DNA from: Leptolyngbya sp. PCC 7375
Lineage (GTDB): Bacteria > Cyanobacteriota > Cyanobacteriia > Phormidesmidales > Phormidesmidaceae
Reading direction: 5' to 3'
Length of the DNA stretch: 64,000 nucleotides
Assembly: GCF_000316115.1 (NCBI RefSeq)
Contig: NZ_JH993797.1
Coordinates: 978,486-1,042,485 of the forward strand
Shown here: positions 42,140 through 50,046 of the stretch, one piece after another
Numbering within the stretch: the stretch's first letter is position 1
Layout: each line of letters opens with the position of its first letter
The notes under the pieces: model-generated
Databases searched by the model: none
What the model was told of the DNA's origin: nothing
Seen by the model: the letters and a program-made list of their open reading frames with translations, nothing else
Made by a program: the position numbers and the translations under genes

Positions 42140-43786
42140 CTACGACACATTCAGGGGGGGCACACATTGTGGAGCATCAAAGTTAGCTGGTGCTGGTAAT
42201 GGCTGGGCGGGCTCGGCACAGGGTTCACAGCCGTTGCTGCCCACCTGGAACTGAGTCATCATGTCATGGTCTTCATGCACCAGATTGTGGCAATGGATCA
42301 TGTATTTGCCTTCGTGGGGGCCAAAGCGACCAATCATTTCCACCGTTTCAAAGTCATTGACAAAGAATGTGTCTTTTTGCCCCTGCTCATAGGGGGCAAC
42401 CGGAGTACGGCTGCGGCTTAGTAAACGGAAGTGACCCAAATGAATATGGATGGGATGTACCCAACCCCCGGTTGCGGTGAATCGCCAAATTTCTGTGGCA
42501 CAGGGGTCAACAAAGGCATCGACTCGATGGGGGTCCCAGGCTTTACCGTTAATCAACCAGCGACCGGCCCGATCAAATCGGAAGTTCCGTTCCGCTTTCA
42601 CTTCGGATAATAGGGTTGCCATGGGGGTCAAGGTTGTCAGCCGCTCTGGCAATGGAGGATTGTCTTGGGCTCCTCCACTCACCTGGAAGCACATGATCTG
42701 AGTGCTGCGCAGGTTACCGTCTATGTTGCCAAAGAAAATTGGGTTGACTAGCAGTACTTCTTTACCTGCATAGTCAGCAAAATCAATCACAAACTCATAC
42801 CGTTCAGCCACCCCTACCCGCAGGTTATCCGTAGTAACGGGGGCACTCAATAAGCCAGAGTCACTGGCAATCACCTGTAACATCACGGGCTCCAGGGAAC
42901 CATCGCTATGTTTGACCCGAGCTTCTAAACTTAAGGTGCGTGATGGCCCGCCATTTAAGACTCGGAACCGGTATTTACGATTTTTCACCTCTAGCCTGGG
43001 CCAGGGTACGCCGTTAACCAGAACAACATCGTCATAAACGCCTCGATGGGCTCTGTCGTTGAATACAAGCTCACCCTCGGGGGTCAGGCGCTTATCTTGA
43101 ATAATTAGGGGAATGTCATAGTCTCCTTGGGGGAGCAGTTGTTGATCATCCGGATTGCAGAAGTCTTGGGCATCGTACTCAACAATGTACATGCCGGCTA
43201 AACCCATGTAGACATTGCGGGCCGTGTGCTCAATAACGTGATCGTGATACCAGAATGTAGCGGCTCTGTCGTTAGGGTAATAATAGTCTTTGTAGTGCTG
43301 GGTTGGAATAATATCTTCGGCATACCCATCGTATTGAGGTAACGATGCTACACCGTGTAGATGAATGACGGTGCTGATGCCCCTGCCCTGATCATCATTG
43401 CCAAGCTGATTAACAAAACGTACTACAGAACCCGTATCTTGGCGTTGTCGAATCAGTGGCCCTGGCACTTGCCCGTTATAGGTCCACATGGTGGTTGGTT
43501 TACCGGGTAAAATCTCCACCTGGGATTTTTGCATGGTGATGGTATATCCATCTAAACCAGATGTGACTGACTTAGACGGCAGCACCTGCATGTGTTCAAA
43601 AGGACGATCAAAAAGAGGAATATCAGGACTAAAACGAGGAGTTATGAAAGGCCCTGGCGGTTCTCCCATGCCATGGGGGACGCAGTCTCCAGCATCGGCC
43701 AGGGCATAGCCGCCTCGACCCCAAGAAAATAAGCTGCCAGCACCCAGTAGTCCTAGTCGCAACGCATCCCGTCGTGTGAAGTCCAT
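42140..43786 (-). CDS. Tat-exported multicopper oxidase (CotA/bilirubin oxidase-like)
   Basis: About 548 residues. The start MDFTRRDALRLG at 43786 is preceded by GGAGGG and forms a twin-arginine signal; the longer frame to 43861 would add an unlikely leader. The four copper motifs are visible: STVIHLHG, TFWYHDHVIEH, HPIHIHLGHF and MIHCHNLVHEDHDMM, giving the type 1 site (Cys-His-Met) and the trinuclear centre. The spacing is like spore-coat laccase CotA and bilirubin oxidases. The enzyme should oxidise phenols, bilins or metal ions with oxygen in the periplasm. Confidence 0.92.
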   Translation of the reverse strand: MDFTRRDALRLGLLGAGSLFSWGRGGYALADAGDCVPHGMGEPPGPFITPRFSPDIPLFDRPFEHMQVLPSKSVTSGLDGYTITMQKSQVEILPGKPTTMWTYNGQVPGPLIRQRQDTGSVVRFVNQLGNDDQGRGISTVIHLHGVASLPQYDGYAEDIIPTQHYKDYYYPNDRAATFWYHDHVIEHTARNVYMGLAGMYIVEYDAQDFCNPDDQQLLPQGDYDIPLIIQDKRLTPEGELVFNDRAHRGVYDDVVLVNGVPWPRLEVKNRKYRFRVLNGGPSRTLSLEARVKHSDGSLEPVMLQVIASDSGLLSAPVTTDNLRVGVAERYEFVIDFADYAGKEVLLVNPIFFGNIDGNLRSTQIMCFQVSGGAQDNPPLPERLTTLTPMATLLSEVKAERNFRFDRAGRWLINGKAWDPHRVDAFVDPCATEIWRFTATGGWVHPIHIHLGHFRLLSRSRTPVAPYEQGQKDTFFVNDFETVEMIGRFGPHEGKYMIHCHNLVHEDHDMMTQFQVGSNGCEPCAEPAQPLPAPANFDAPQCVPPLNVS

Positions 43787-43860
43787 CTGACCCTCCACTG
43801 TATTTCTAGATTTGTTTCTATAGGGGATAAAAATTAACCCTGATCCAAAACCAAACCACA

Positions 43861-43903
43861 TCTAGACTTGTAGTTTTCATTTACAAAAAACTACAGGTCT
43901 AGA
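43861..43903. other. 17-bp imperfect inverted repeat upstream of the oxidase gene
   Basis: TCTAGACTTGTAGTTTT (43861-43877) and AAAACTACAGGTCTAGA (43887-43903) pair with one mismatch around a nine-base loop. It begins 75 bases upstream of the oxidase start and lies 87 bases after the end of the hybrid kinase gene on the same strand. It may be an operator for a copper- or stress-responsive regulator, or an ending hairpin of the kinase mRNA. Confidence 0.5.
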
Positions 43904-43989
43904 GATGGTTTGCTGTCTTATATGCCTGTTTTAACCGCTTATGAGCGCAATGACATAGAAAAATTGAGAAAACTCAATCTTTAGCGGTA

Positions 43990-46413
43990 TCACTCTGTTA
44001 CAGATGTCGGTAGAGTCAGCGTAAATTCTGTACCTTGATTAGGGGCAGAGTTAACCGTAATCTGCCCGCCGTGGGTTTCGACAACAATTTGTTGCACAAT
44101 GGCTAGCCCCAGACCGGTCCCTTTGCCAATCTCTTTTGTAGTATAGAGGTGATCAAAAATCTGCGACTTAATGTCCTCAGGCATGCCTGCGCCATTGTCA
44201 ATAAAATGGATGATGATTTTCCCCTGGTTGAATTCGGTCTTAATGGTGATTTGGTTAGGGGTGGTTTCCAGGGCTGCGTAATCTTGGTGCTGGCTTTTTT
44301 CGTCTAGTGCGTCAATGGCATTGGCCAAAAGGTTCATAAAGACCTGGTTTAACTGCCCTGGAAAGCAAGTGATTTCAGGACAGGTGCCGTAATGCTTATG
44401 CACCTGAATGGCTGGCCGTTGCTGATTAGCCTTCAGGCGGTGTTTGAGAATCAGTAGGGTACTGTCCAGGCCTTCATGTAAATTAAAGGCGACCTTGGTT
44501 TCTTTATCGGCACGGGCAAATGAGCGGAGACTAACACTAATGTTACGAATGCGATCGCATCCCGTTTCCATCGATGTCAGCATTTTAGGAACATCCTCTA
44601 ATAGGTAATCCAGATCAACGGCGGCAGCATGGGCAACTATTTTCTCCGTAGAGGCCTGTTGACGATAGAGGGCTAGATGTTCCATCAGATCCGATAGCGC
44701 GCGTTTTAGCTCAGTCACATTGCCACCGACAAAACCAACTGGATTATTGATTTCATGGGCAACACCTGCCACTAAATTGCCGAGGGCGGACATTTTTTCT
44801 TGTTGAATCAGCCGTAGCTGAGTGTTTTGCAGCTGTATGAGCGCCTGTTCCAATTCTTGATTCTGTTGATTTATTTTGACTTCAGCCGCTTTGCGCTCAG
44901 TAATATCTATGGCCCGTGCAAAATTGTACTGTTCGCCTTCAAACTCTAAAAAGTTAGCAACGACTTCCACTGGAAATATATGCCCATCCTTAGTTTGGTG
45001 AAACGTTTCCAACCGTTGGTAATGAAGCTCTTTGAGGGCTTGCCAATGGACAGGCCATTCACGTTGAGAAAATGTCGGGGTAATATCCCACACCGACAGG
45101 GTGGTTAATTCTGCTTGAGAGTAACCCAATTTTTGACAGGCAGCTTTGTTGACCGAGAGAAAATGTCCATCCTTATTCACCCAAAAGCAGCTGGTAGCAG
45201 TATGGTCAATGGCAAACTTGGCCAGGCTCAGGGCTTTTTCAGTGGCTTTACGCTCACTGATATCCTGAATTAAACCTAAGGTATAGATCGCATGCTCCCC
45301 CTGAAGTTTGACCAAATATACGGTTGTCTCTGCCCAAAAATAGGTACGATCTTTACGTAGATATCGCTTTTCCAGGGTGAAACTATCTACCTCCCCGCTA
45401 TATAGACGTTCCATCGCTTGACGAGACGCTTGGATATCCTCTGGATAGGTGAGATCACCAAATGTCATCTGCAATAACTCTTCTCGGCTATAGCCGATCA
45501 TTTGGCAAAAGAGTGTATTGACATTAGTAAATTTTTGAGTGGTCATGTTGGCTTCAGCAAAGCCCACAGCCGCTTGCTCAAAGGCTGCCTGGGTGCGGGC
45601 CTGACTTAACTGAAGTTCAGCTTCAACCCGTTTGCGATCGCTAATGTCACGAAACACAACAACACTGCATTCTCGTTCTGCAAACGAAAGATAGTTAACC
45701 GTGATTTCAGCTGAATAAACCCGCCCACTCTTGGTGCGGTGTTGAGATTCAAGAGAAACGCTTTGGTTCTGTTTAATGGTGCTCCAAAGCTTTTTCCAAT
45801 GCTTCAGCGAGAAATTGATGTCAATATCGGGTACTGATAAGGTTGTGAGTTCTTCAGATGAGTACTCCAGGATGTTGCAAGCCGCCGTGTTGGCGTAGAA
45901 ACATTTAGCATCTTCGTCCAGCCAAACGATACCGTTGGCTGCATTATCCACTGAAAACTGAGTCAGCAGAAGTTTGTTATTGAGTTTAGTCAGTTCTTCT
46001 GTTTTTTTCTGTTCTAATTCATAGAGCTGATTAACATGCCTTAGTTGTAAATGAGTGGCAACCCTTGCTAATAATTCCGGTTCTTGAAATGGTTTACTAA
46101 TAAAGTCGACTGCTCCCACTGAAAAGCCTTTGACAATACTTTCAGTATCTGATAAAGCCGTAATAAAAATAACGGGAATGTGGGATGTACTGGGATTGGC
46201 TTTAATTTGTTTACAAGTCTCGAAACCATCAAGTCCTGGCATTTCGATATCCAGCAGGATGAGGTCTGGCACAAAAGACCGTAAACGGTGGATAGCCCGC
46301 TCGCCACTAATGGAGGCTGCTACCGTATACCCAGCTGAAGCTAAGACCTCTGTGAGTACCTCTAAGTTCTCAGGTCTATCGTCAACAGTCAGGATTTTAC
46401 CACTATCCAACAT
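43990..46413 (-). CDS. REC-PAS3 hybrid sensor histidine kinase
   Basis: An 807-residue soluble kinase. An N-terminal receiver (about 5-125; DDRPEN, LILLDIEMPGLDG with the acceptor Asp, and ISKPF) is followed by three PAS domains (about 150-515), a coiled coil (about 520-545), a DHp domain with MSALGNLVAGVAHEINNPVG (acceptor His) and a HATPase_c with DALDE, DNGAGM and GTGLGLAI. The N-terminal receiver suggests it is a later step in a phosphorelay. No transmembrane segments. Neighbours give no clue to the signal. Confidence 0.9.
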   Translation of the reverse strand: MLDSGKILTVDDRPENLEVLTEVLASAGYTVAASISGERAIHRLRSFVPDLILLDIEMPGLDGFETCKQIKANPSTSHIPVIFITALSDTESIVKGFSVGAVDFISKPFQEPELLARVATHLQLRHVNQLYELEQKKTEELTKLNNKLLLTQFSVDNAANGIVWLDEDAKCFYANTAACNILEYSSEELTTLSVPDIDINFSLKHWKKLWSTIKQNQSVSLESQHRTKSGRVYSAEITVNYLSFAERECSVVVFRDISDRKRVEAELQLSQARTQAAFEQAAVGFAEANMTTQKFTNVNTLFCQMIGYSREELLQMTFGDLTYPEDIQASRQAMERLYSGEVDSFTLEKRYLRKDRTYFWAETTVYLVKLQGEHAIYTLGLIQDISERKATEKALSLAKFAIDHTATSCFWVNKDGHFLSVNKAACQKLGYSQAELTTLSVWDITPTFSQREWPVHWQALKELHYQRLETFHQTKDGHIFPVEVVANFLEFEGEQYNFARAIDITERKAAEVKINQQNQELEQALIQLQNTQLRLIQQEKMSALGNLVAGVAHEINNPVGFVGGNVTELKRALSDLMEHLALYRQQASTEKIVAHAAAVDLDYLLEDVPKMLTSMETGCDRIRNISVSLRSFARADKETKVAFNLHEGLDSTLLILKHRLKANQQRPAIQVHKHYGTCPEITCFPGQLNQVFMNLLANAIDALDEKSQHQDYAALETTPNQITIKTEFNQGKIIIHFIDNGAGMPEDIKSQIFDHLYTTKEIGKGTGLGLAIVQQIVVETHGGQITVNSAPNQGTEFTLTLPTSVTE

Positions 46414-46866
46414 GGGTGATTTCGATAGCTCTGTGGGTCTGTCATACGGTTTTATTACACATTGGGTACTAGCAGTTTTACTGCAAAGTACTCATTTTTC
46501 AATAGTTCCCTATCGCAAATATAATAATCACCTCAATGTGGTTTGACAGCCAAGAGGTTCTTAAGGGGGGATGGCCTATTTGAAATAGGCAGCAGCTTTA
46601 AAGCCCAATCATTTAGAAAACATAGATGTTTAATGGGCTTTAGGAGAGAGGGCAATGCCGACATGTTTCTATTAAGACGATGATCTGAGGTAGTTAGGTT
46701 CCATCGCTCTATATTTTTCAGGTGATTAGCGAACAAACCTGACAATTCTTTGACAAAAGTATTTTTGTAAGGACATCTAAGCAAACCCTAAAAAAACTGG
46801 TGGTAAGTCCTCAACACTCCGGCAGACTAGGTATGTTGGAAAATATTTATACAGAGCATTGACACT
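46414..46866. other. Intergenic region between hybrid kinase and rph
   Basis: 453 bases without a convincing gene. It contains a perfect hairpin GCCTATTT-G-AAATAGGC (46574-46590) and a 9-bp stem TAAAGCCCA/TGGGCTTTA (46599-46607 with 46634-46642). These may be part of an untranslated leader or a small RNA. The divergent promoters for the kinase and rph genes must lie here. Confidence 0.45.
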
Positions 46867-47589
46867 ATGGTTTGGCAGCGTCCTGATGGTCGGCAACCGA
46901 ATGAACTACGTCCAGTTAAGTTCGAGCGACGTTTTACCCGTTATGCGGCTGGGTCAGTCTTAGCCCACTGCGGCAATACTCAAGTGCTATGTACGGTGTC
47001 AGCGTCTGAAGACGTGCCTCGCTGGCTGAAGGACTCAGGACAAGGTTGGCTCACGGCAGAATATCGGATGTTGCCCAGTGCCACCCACACCCGGACCAGG
47101 CGTGAGCTGATGAAACTATCGGGTCGTACCCAAGAGATTCAGCGGCTGATCGGTCGCAGTTTGCGCGCGGCCCTAGACTTAGAGGCGTTAGGGGAAATAA
47201 CGCTGACGGTAGATGCGGATGTGATCCAAGCGGATGGCGGTACTCGCACGACAGCGATCACGGGGGCTTATGTGGCCTTAGAAGATGCGATCGCCACACT
47301 CATGGCCAATAACACCCTGCAAAGCTCCCCTTTAAAGCATCAGATTGCCGCTGTTTCTGTCGGTCTGTTAGAAGGCGATGCCTTTCTTGACCTCAATTAT
47401 CCAGAAGATGTTGCGGCCGACATTGATTTTAATGTGGTGCTCAATGGGGAGTTGGGATATATCGAAGTGCAGGGAACTGCTGAGGCTGAAAGCTTTAATC
47501 GTCAGCAGCTAAATCAGATGCTGGATTATGCAGAGGTCGGCGTTAAGCAGCTGATGGTGCTGCAAAAAGAAGCGCTATTACAGGATTAA
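46867..47589 (+). CDS. rph: Ribonuclease PH
   Basis: A 240-residue phosphorolytic 3' exonuclease that trims tRNA 3' ends. It has the family signatures [53 protein letters not shown] and [19 protein letters not shown]. Length is normal. The catalytic and phosphate-binding residues, including the RTR of [10 protein letters not shown] and the D-D pair of [13 protein letters not shown], are present. It is a housekeeping gene and appears intact. Confidence 0.96.
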   Translation: MVWQRPDGRQPNELRPVKFERRFTRYAAGSVLAHCGNTQVLCTVSASEDVPRWLKDSGQGWLTAEYRMLPSATHTRTRRELMKLSGRTQEIQRLIGRSLRAALDLEALGEITLTVDADVIQADGGTRTTAITGAYVALEDAIATLMANNTLQSSPLKHQIAAVSVGLLEGDAFLDLNYPEDVAADIDFNVVLNGELGYIEVQGTAEAESFNRQQLNQMLDYAEVGVKQLMVLQKEALLQD

Positions 47590-47636
47590 TTTAATCGGAG
47601 GATGGGCAATGCCCATTCTCCAGTTCTATGCATTGA

Positions 47637-48857
47637 TCAAACTGCCGGGGCTTGATTGTCTGGCAAATTTAGGGAAAACGCAAAGATTGCGATCGCAATA
47701 GTTAACCCACCTGCCACCAAAAAAGGCATGCCATAACCAAAGGTAACCAGGACACCGGAAACGGCAGGGCCGATGGCATTGGCCATGCTCAGGTAAGAAG
47801 AATTGGTCCCGAGGACTTCACCCTGTTCATCTTTAGACGTGCGTAGCGACAGTAGTGAGTCGATCAGCGGCATCGGAAATGCATTGACAATACCAAAGAA
47901 GAATAGCAATACCCAGAATGCTTCAATGGTGGGGAACAACGGATAAAAAATCAGCAAAATTCCCCGCATAATCAGGGCCGTCACCAGCAGTGTGACAAGA
48001 TTCATCCGTTTTCGCAGAGGCCCTAATAAGAACACCTGGGATAAAAACGCTAGAACGCCAAAGAATACAAACGCAAATGCCAGATTCTTGGTATCTTGCC
48101 CCAGCACCGTTAAGAAGAAGGGCTGAAACGCAAAGGTAAATACGGTGAATGTGGCCCCGTTGAGAAAGGTCATCAGGAAAATGCGACCGACCAACGGTTT
48201 GCGGAAGGAGGTGGCCAGGCGGCCAAAACCAAAGTCATTTAGGGACAGGTTGAGTTTGCGATCGCACTCTGACGATGGCCGTGTTTCCGGCAATACCGCA
48301 AAACAGAGAACCGCTGCCACCAGGGCCATCAGAGCTGACACCATAAAACTCATACCCAAAGGCGTAATACCCGGTATCGGGGGCAACGTCTGTGCAAAAT
48401 AGGCAAGTGGCGGCCCCACGACAAACCCCAGTCGAAATATGCCGCCAAAAATGCCAAAAGCTTGGGTCCGCTGCTCCGGTGTCGTAATATCGCTGACCAC
48501 CGCCTGGGCTACAGAATTATTCCCCCCTGTTAGACCATCCAGCATCCTGGCCAGATACAGCCACCAGGCAAAGGGACTGACCGCCGCCAGCAGGTTAGCA
48601 ACCACCGTGCCCAATAAGCTAATTACCAACAACGGCTTACGCCCAATGCGATCCGATAGCCGCCCCAGAATCGGGGTACCCAAAAACTGGGACAAGGAAA
48701 ACGCCGTGGTCAGCAGACTCGCCGCCAGATCACTGAGTCCAAACTCCTTAGCATAGGGGTACAGCGTTGGAATAATGATGGTAAAGCTGACGGAGTTAAT
48801 GAAGGCCACCAACGTGACAATCCAAAACTGCAGCGGTAGGCGCGACTGGGCAGCCAT
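47637..48857 (-). CDS. MFS transporter, TetA-like
   Basis: A 406-residue major facilitator with 12 predicted helices. The loop 2-3 signature GRLSDRIGRKPLLVISLLG and the helix-4 ARMLDGLTGGNNSVAQAVVSD resemble the DHA1 drug-exporter group that includes TetA. It probably pumps a drug or metabolite out in exchange for protons; the substrate is unknown. It converges with rph, with a 47-base gap. Confidence 0.88.
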   Translation of the reverse strand: MAAQSRLPLQFWIVTLVAFINSVSFTIIIPTLYPYAKEFGLSDLAASLLTTAFSLSQFLGTPILGRLSDRIGRKPLLVISLLGTVVANLLAAVSPFAWWLYLARMLDGLTGGNNSVAQAVVSDITTPEQRTQAFGIFGGIFRLGFVVGPPLAYFAQTLPPIPGITPLGMSFMVSALMALVAAVLCFAVLPETRPSSECDRKLNLSLNDFGFGRLATSFRKPLVGRIFLMTFLNGATFTVFTFAFQPFFLTVLGQDTKNLAFAFVFFGVLAFLSQVFLLGPLRKRMNLVTLLVTALIMRGILLIFYPLFPTIEAFWVLLFFFGIVNAFPMPLIDSLLSLRTSKDEQGEVLGTNSSYLSMANAIGPAVSGVLVTFGYGMPFLVAGGLTIAIAIFAFSLNLPDNQAPAV

Positions 48858-49013
48858 AAAAGCAAAGACGTAAAGTTTTGTAACCTTGTTAGAATATCAG
48901 GATGCCTGGTTAAGCGCTAATCAGGAATTGTTTTGAGTTACTAGTTTTTAGTTCTTAGTTGGTTAAGTTAGACACGTTACGTCATTAACAAACTATGGGA
49001 GACAATGCCCCAA

Positions 49014-49054
49014 AACCAAGAACAAGCAACCAAGAACAAGCAACCAAGAACTAA
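49014..49054. repeat. 14-bp short tandem repeat
   Basis: AACCAAGAACAAGC occurs twice in tandem (49014-49027, 49028-49041) with a third partial copy to 49054. Related inverted text (TTAGTTCTTAGTTGGTT) lies at about 48950-48966. The region from 48858 to here, between the MFS gene start and the leader peptide, holds no gene; it must contain the promoters for both. Confidence 0.6.
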
Positions 49055-49123
49055 TTTAGTTGACGGTCTAAAAAAGAGTAAGCTAGAATCTCGTCATTGA
49101 GTTTTTCACAAACTTTTTTTGTC

Positions 49124-49210
49124 ATGAACGCAGTCAAGCAGCTATCACTACACAGTCTAACTAGCCTCGGTGGGCTAGGACTGCTGCTGCGCCTGGCGCA
49201 TACTAACTAG
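49124..49210 (+). CDS. leuL: Leucine-rich leader peptide upstream of leuA
   Basis: A 28-codon frame from ATG 49124 to TAG 49208-49210. It begins MNAVKQLSLHSLT and has nine leucines in 28 residues, including three consecutive CTG codons and four CTA codons clustered in the second half. The Leu-codon segment is itself in a hairpin (CTAGCC 49161-49166 with GGCTAG 49173-49178) and a tract of five T follows at 49241-49245 after GGCAGGC. Leader peptides of this kind control leu genes by ribosome-mediated attenuation: stalling at Leu codons when charged tRNA-Leu is scarce favours readthrough. No ribosome binding site is clear. The regulated gene would be leuA downstream. Confidence 0.75.
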   Translation: MNAVKQLSLHSLTSLGGLGLLLRLAHTN

Positions 49211-50046
49211 ATTTCACCCCAATCAATACGATAGGCAGGCTTTTTCTAATTGATCCATAACCTGAACGTTCCTGATCCTGATATATAGGGACTGGTTGAG
49301 TTTTGGATACTAACACCTATAGTCATAGGACAACCATTTCACGCAGGTTCTTTCATGTTGGGAACACCTCCATTACTGACGTGAAAGCGTTCTTTTAGGC
49401 TGTTTCATAGTCTGCCTATTTCTAAAATCTCTCACGCCCATCAGTGCCCTATCTCCTCCTGGGAGGAGTTCCGGGGTGGGTCCCCCCTGCGCAATTTACC
49501 GATCTCTCCATGGCAGTACACCTGCTTTTCCGGGAATTGTTGTGGCTTTAGGGATTTAACTGAGATCTTGCACCTGGCAAGGAAGCATTAACCCACCTTG
49601 GACTCAAAGTCGCAAGGCTAACTGGCTCAAAACCGCTCAAGCGGTTAAAGAATCCCTAAAAGCTCTATATTTAGAGCTGCCCAGCCAATCTTGTCCCTTG
49701 AGTGGACAGCCCTCAATTAGCGTTGGGTTTTGAACCCAACGTGGGTTTGAGCTTCACAACCGACCTTAGTGCAAGATCTGAGCCTTTTACGAACAGTAGG
49801 GCTGTTCGCTCAACCGGCAAGAAACACAATTGTCGTGATTCTGTCGACAATCAGTCTATTTTAGGGTTGATTAGCTTGTGTTTCTTAGGAGTTTAACCTT
49901 TTTTGTCTGCGAATATTGTTGCCCGCAGACTTTAGCCACCCGCCTTTCAGGCACTCCTCCCCAGAAGTGAGCGGCAACAGCATTCTTCGCTTTCTTCTTC
50001 CAAGACCAGAAATCAACTAGCTAACCCTTAAGCACTCACAAAAACC
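49211..50046 (+). ncRNA. Highly structured leader region or noncoding RNA before leuA
   Basis: 836 bases without a credible ORF but packed with exact complementary pairs. Local hairpins: CTCCTCC/GGAGGAG (49453-49468), AACCGCT/AGCGGTT (49631-49646), AGCTCTA/TAGAGCT (49661-49678), CGTTGGGTT/AACCCAACG (49721-49741), CGAACAG/CTGTTCG (49790-49808), ATTGTCG/CGACAAT (49829-49851), GTCTGCG/CGCAGAC (49905-49930). Longer-range pairs: TTTCACG/CGTGAAA (49337-49386), AGATCTTGCAC/GTGCAAGATCT (49563-49573 with 49769-49779), TTTAGGGATT/AATCCCTAAA (49547-49556 with 49651-49660), AAGAAACACAA/TTGTGTTTCTT (49819-49829 with 49876-49886). Nested pairs indicate an RNA fold rather than chance. It matches no RNA family I know. 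Confidence 0.55.

Noticed and set aside
49014..49054. Tandem repeat as a CRISPR array
   Set aside because: The 14-base units are directly adjacent without spacers, and no cas genes are present.
49473..49492. GGGGTGGGTCCCCCC as a T-box riboswitch element
   Set aside because: It does not fit the conserved T-box sequence or its flanking stems, and cyanobacteria do not normally use T-boxes.
49337..50040. The structured region as tmRNA, RNase P RNA, 6S RNA or a group I/II intron
   Set aside because: None of the conserved cores of these RNAs (such as the tmRNA 5' end, RNase P core motifs or intron domain V) was recognised.
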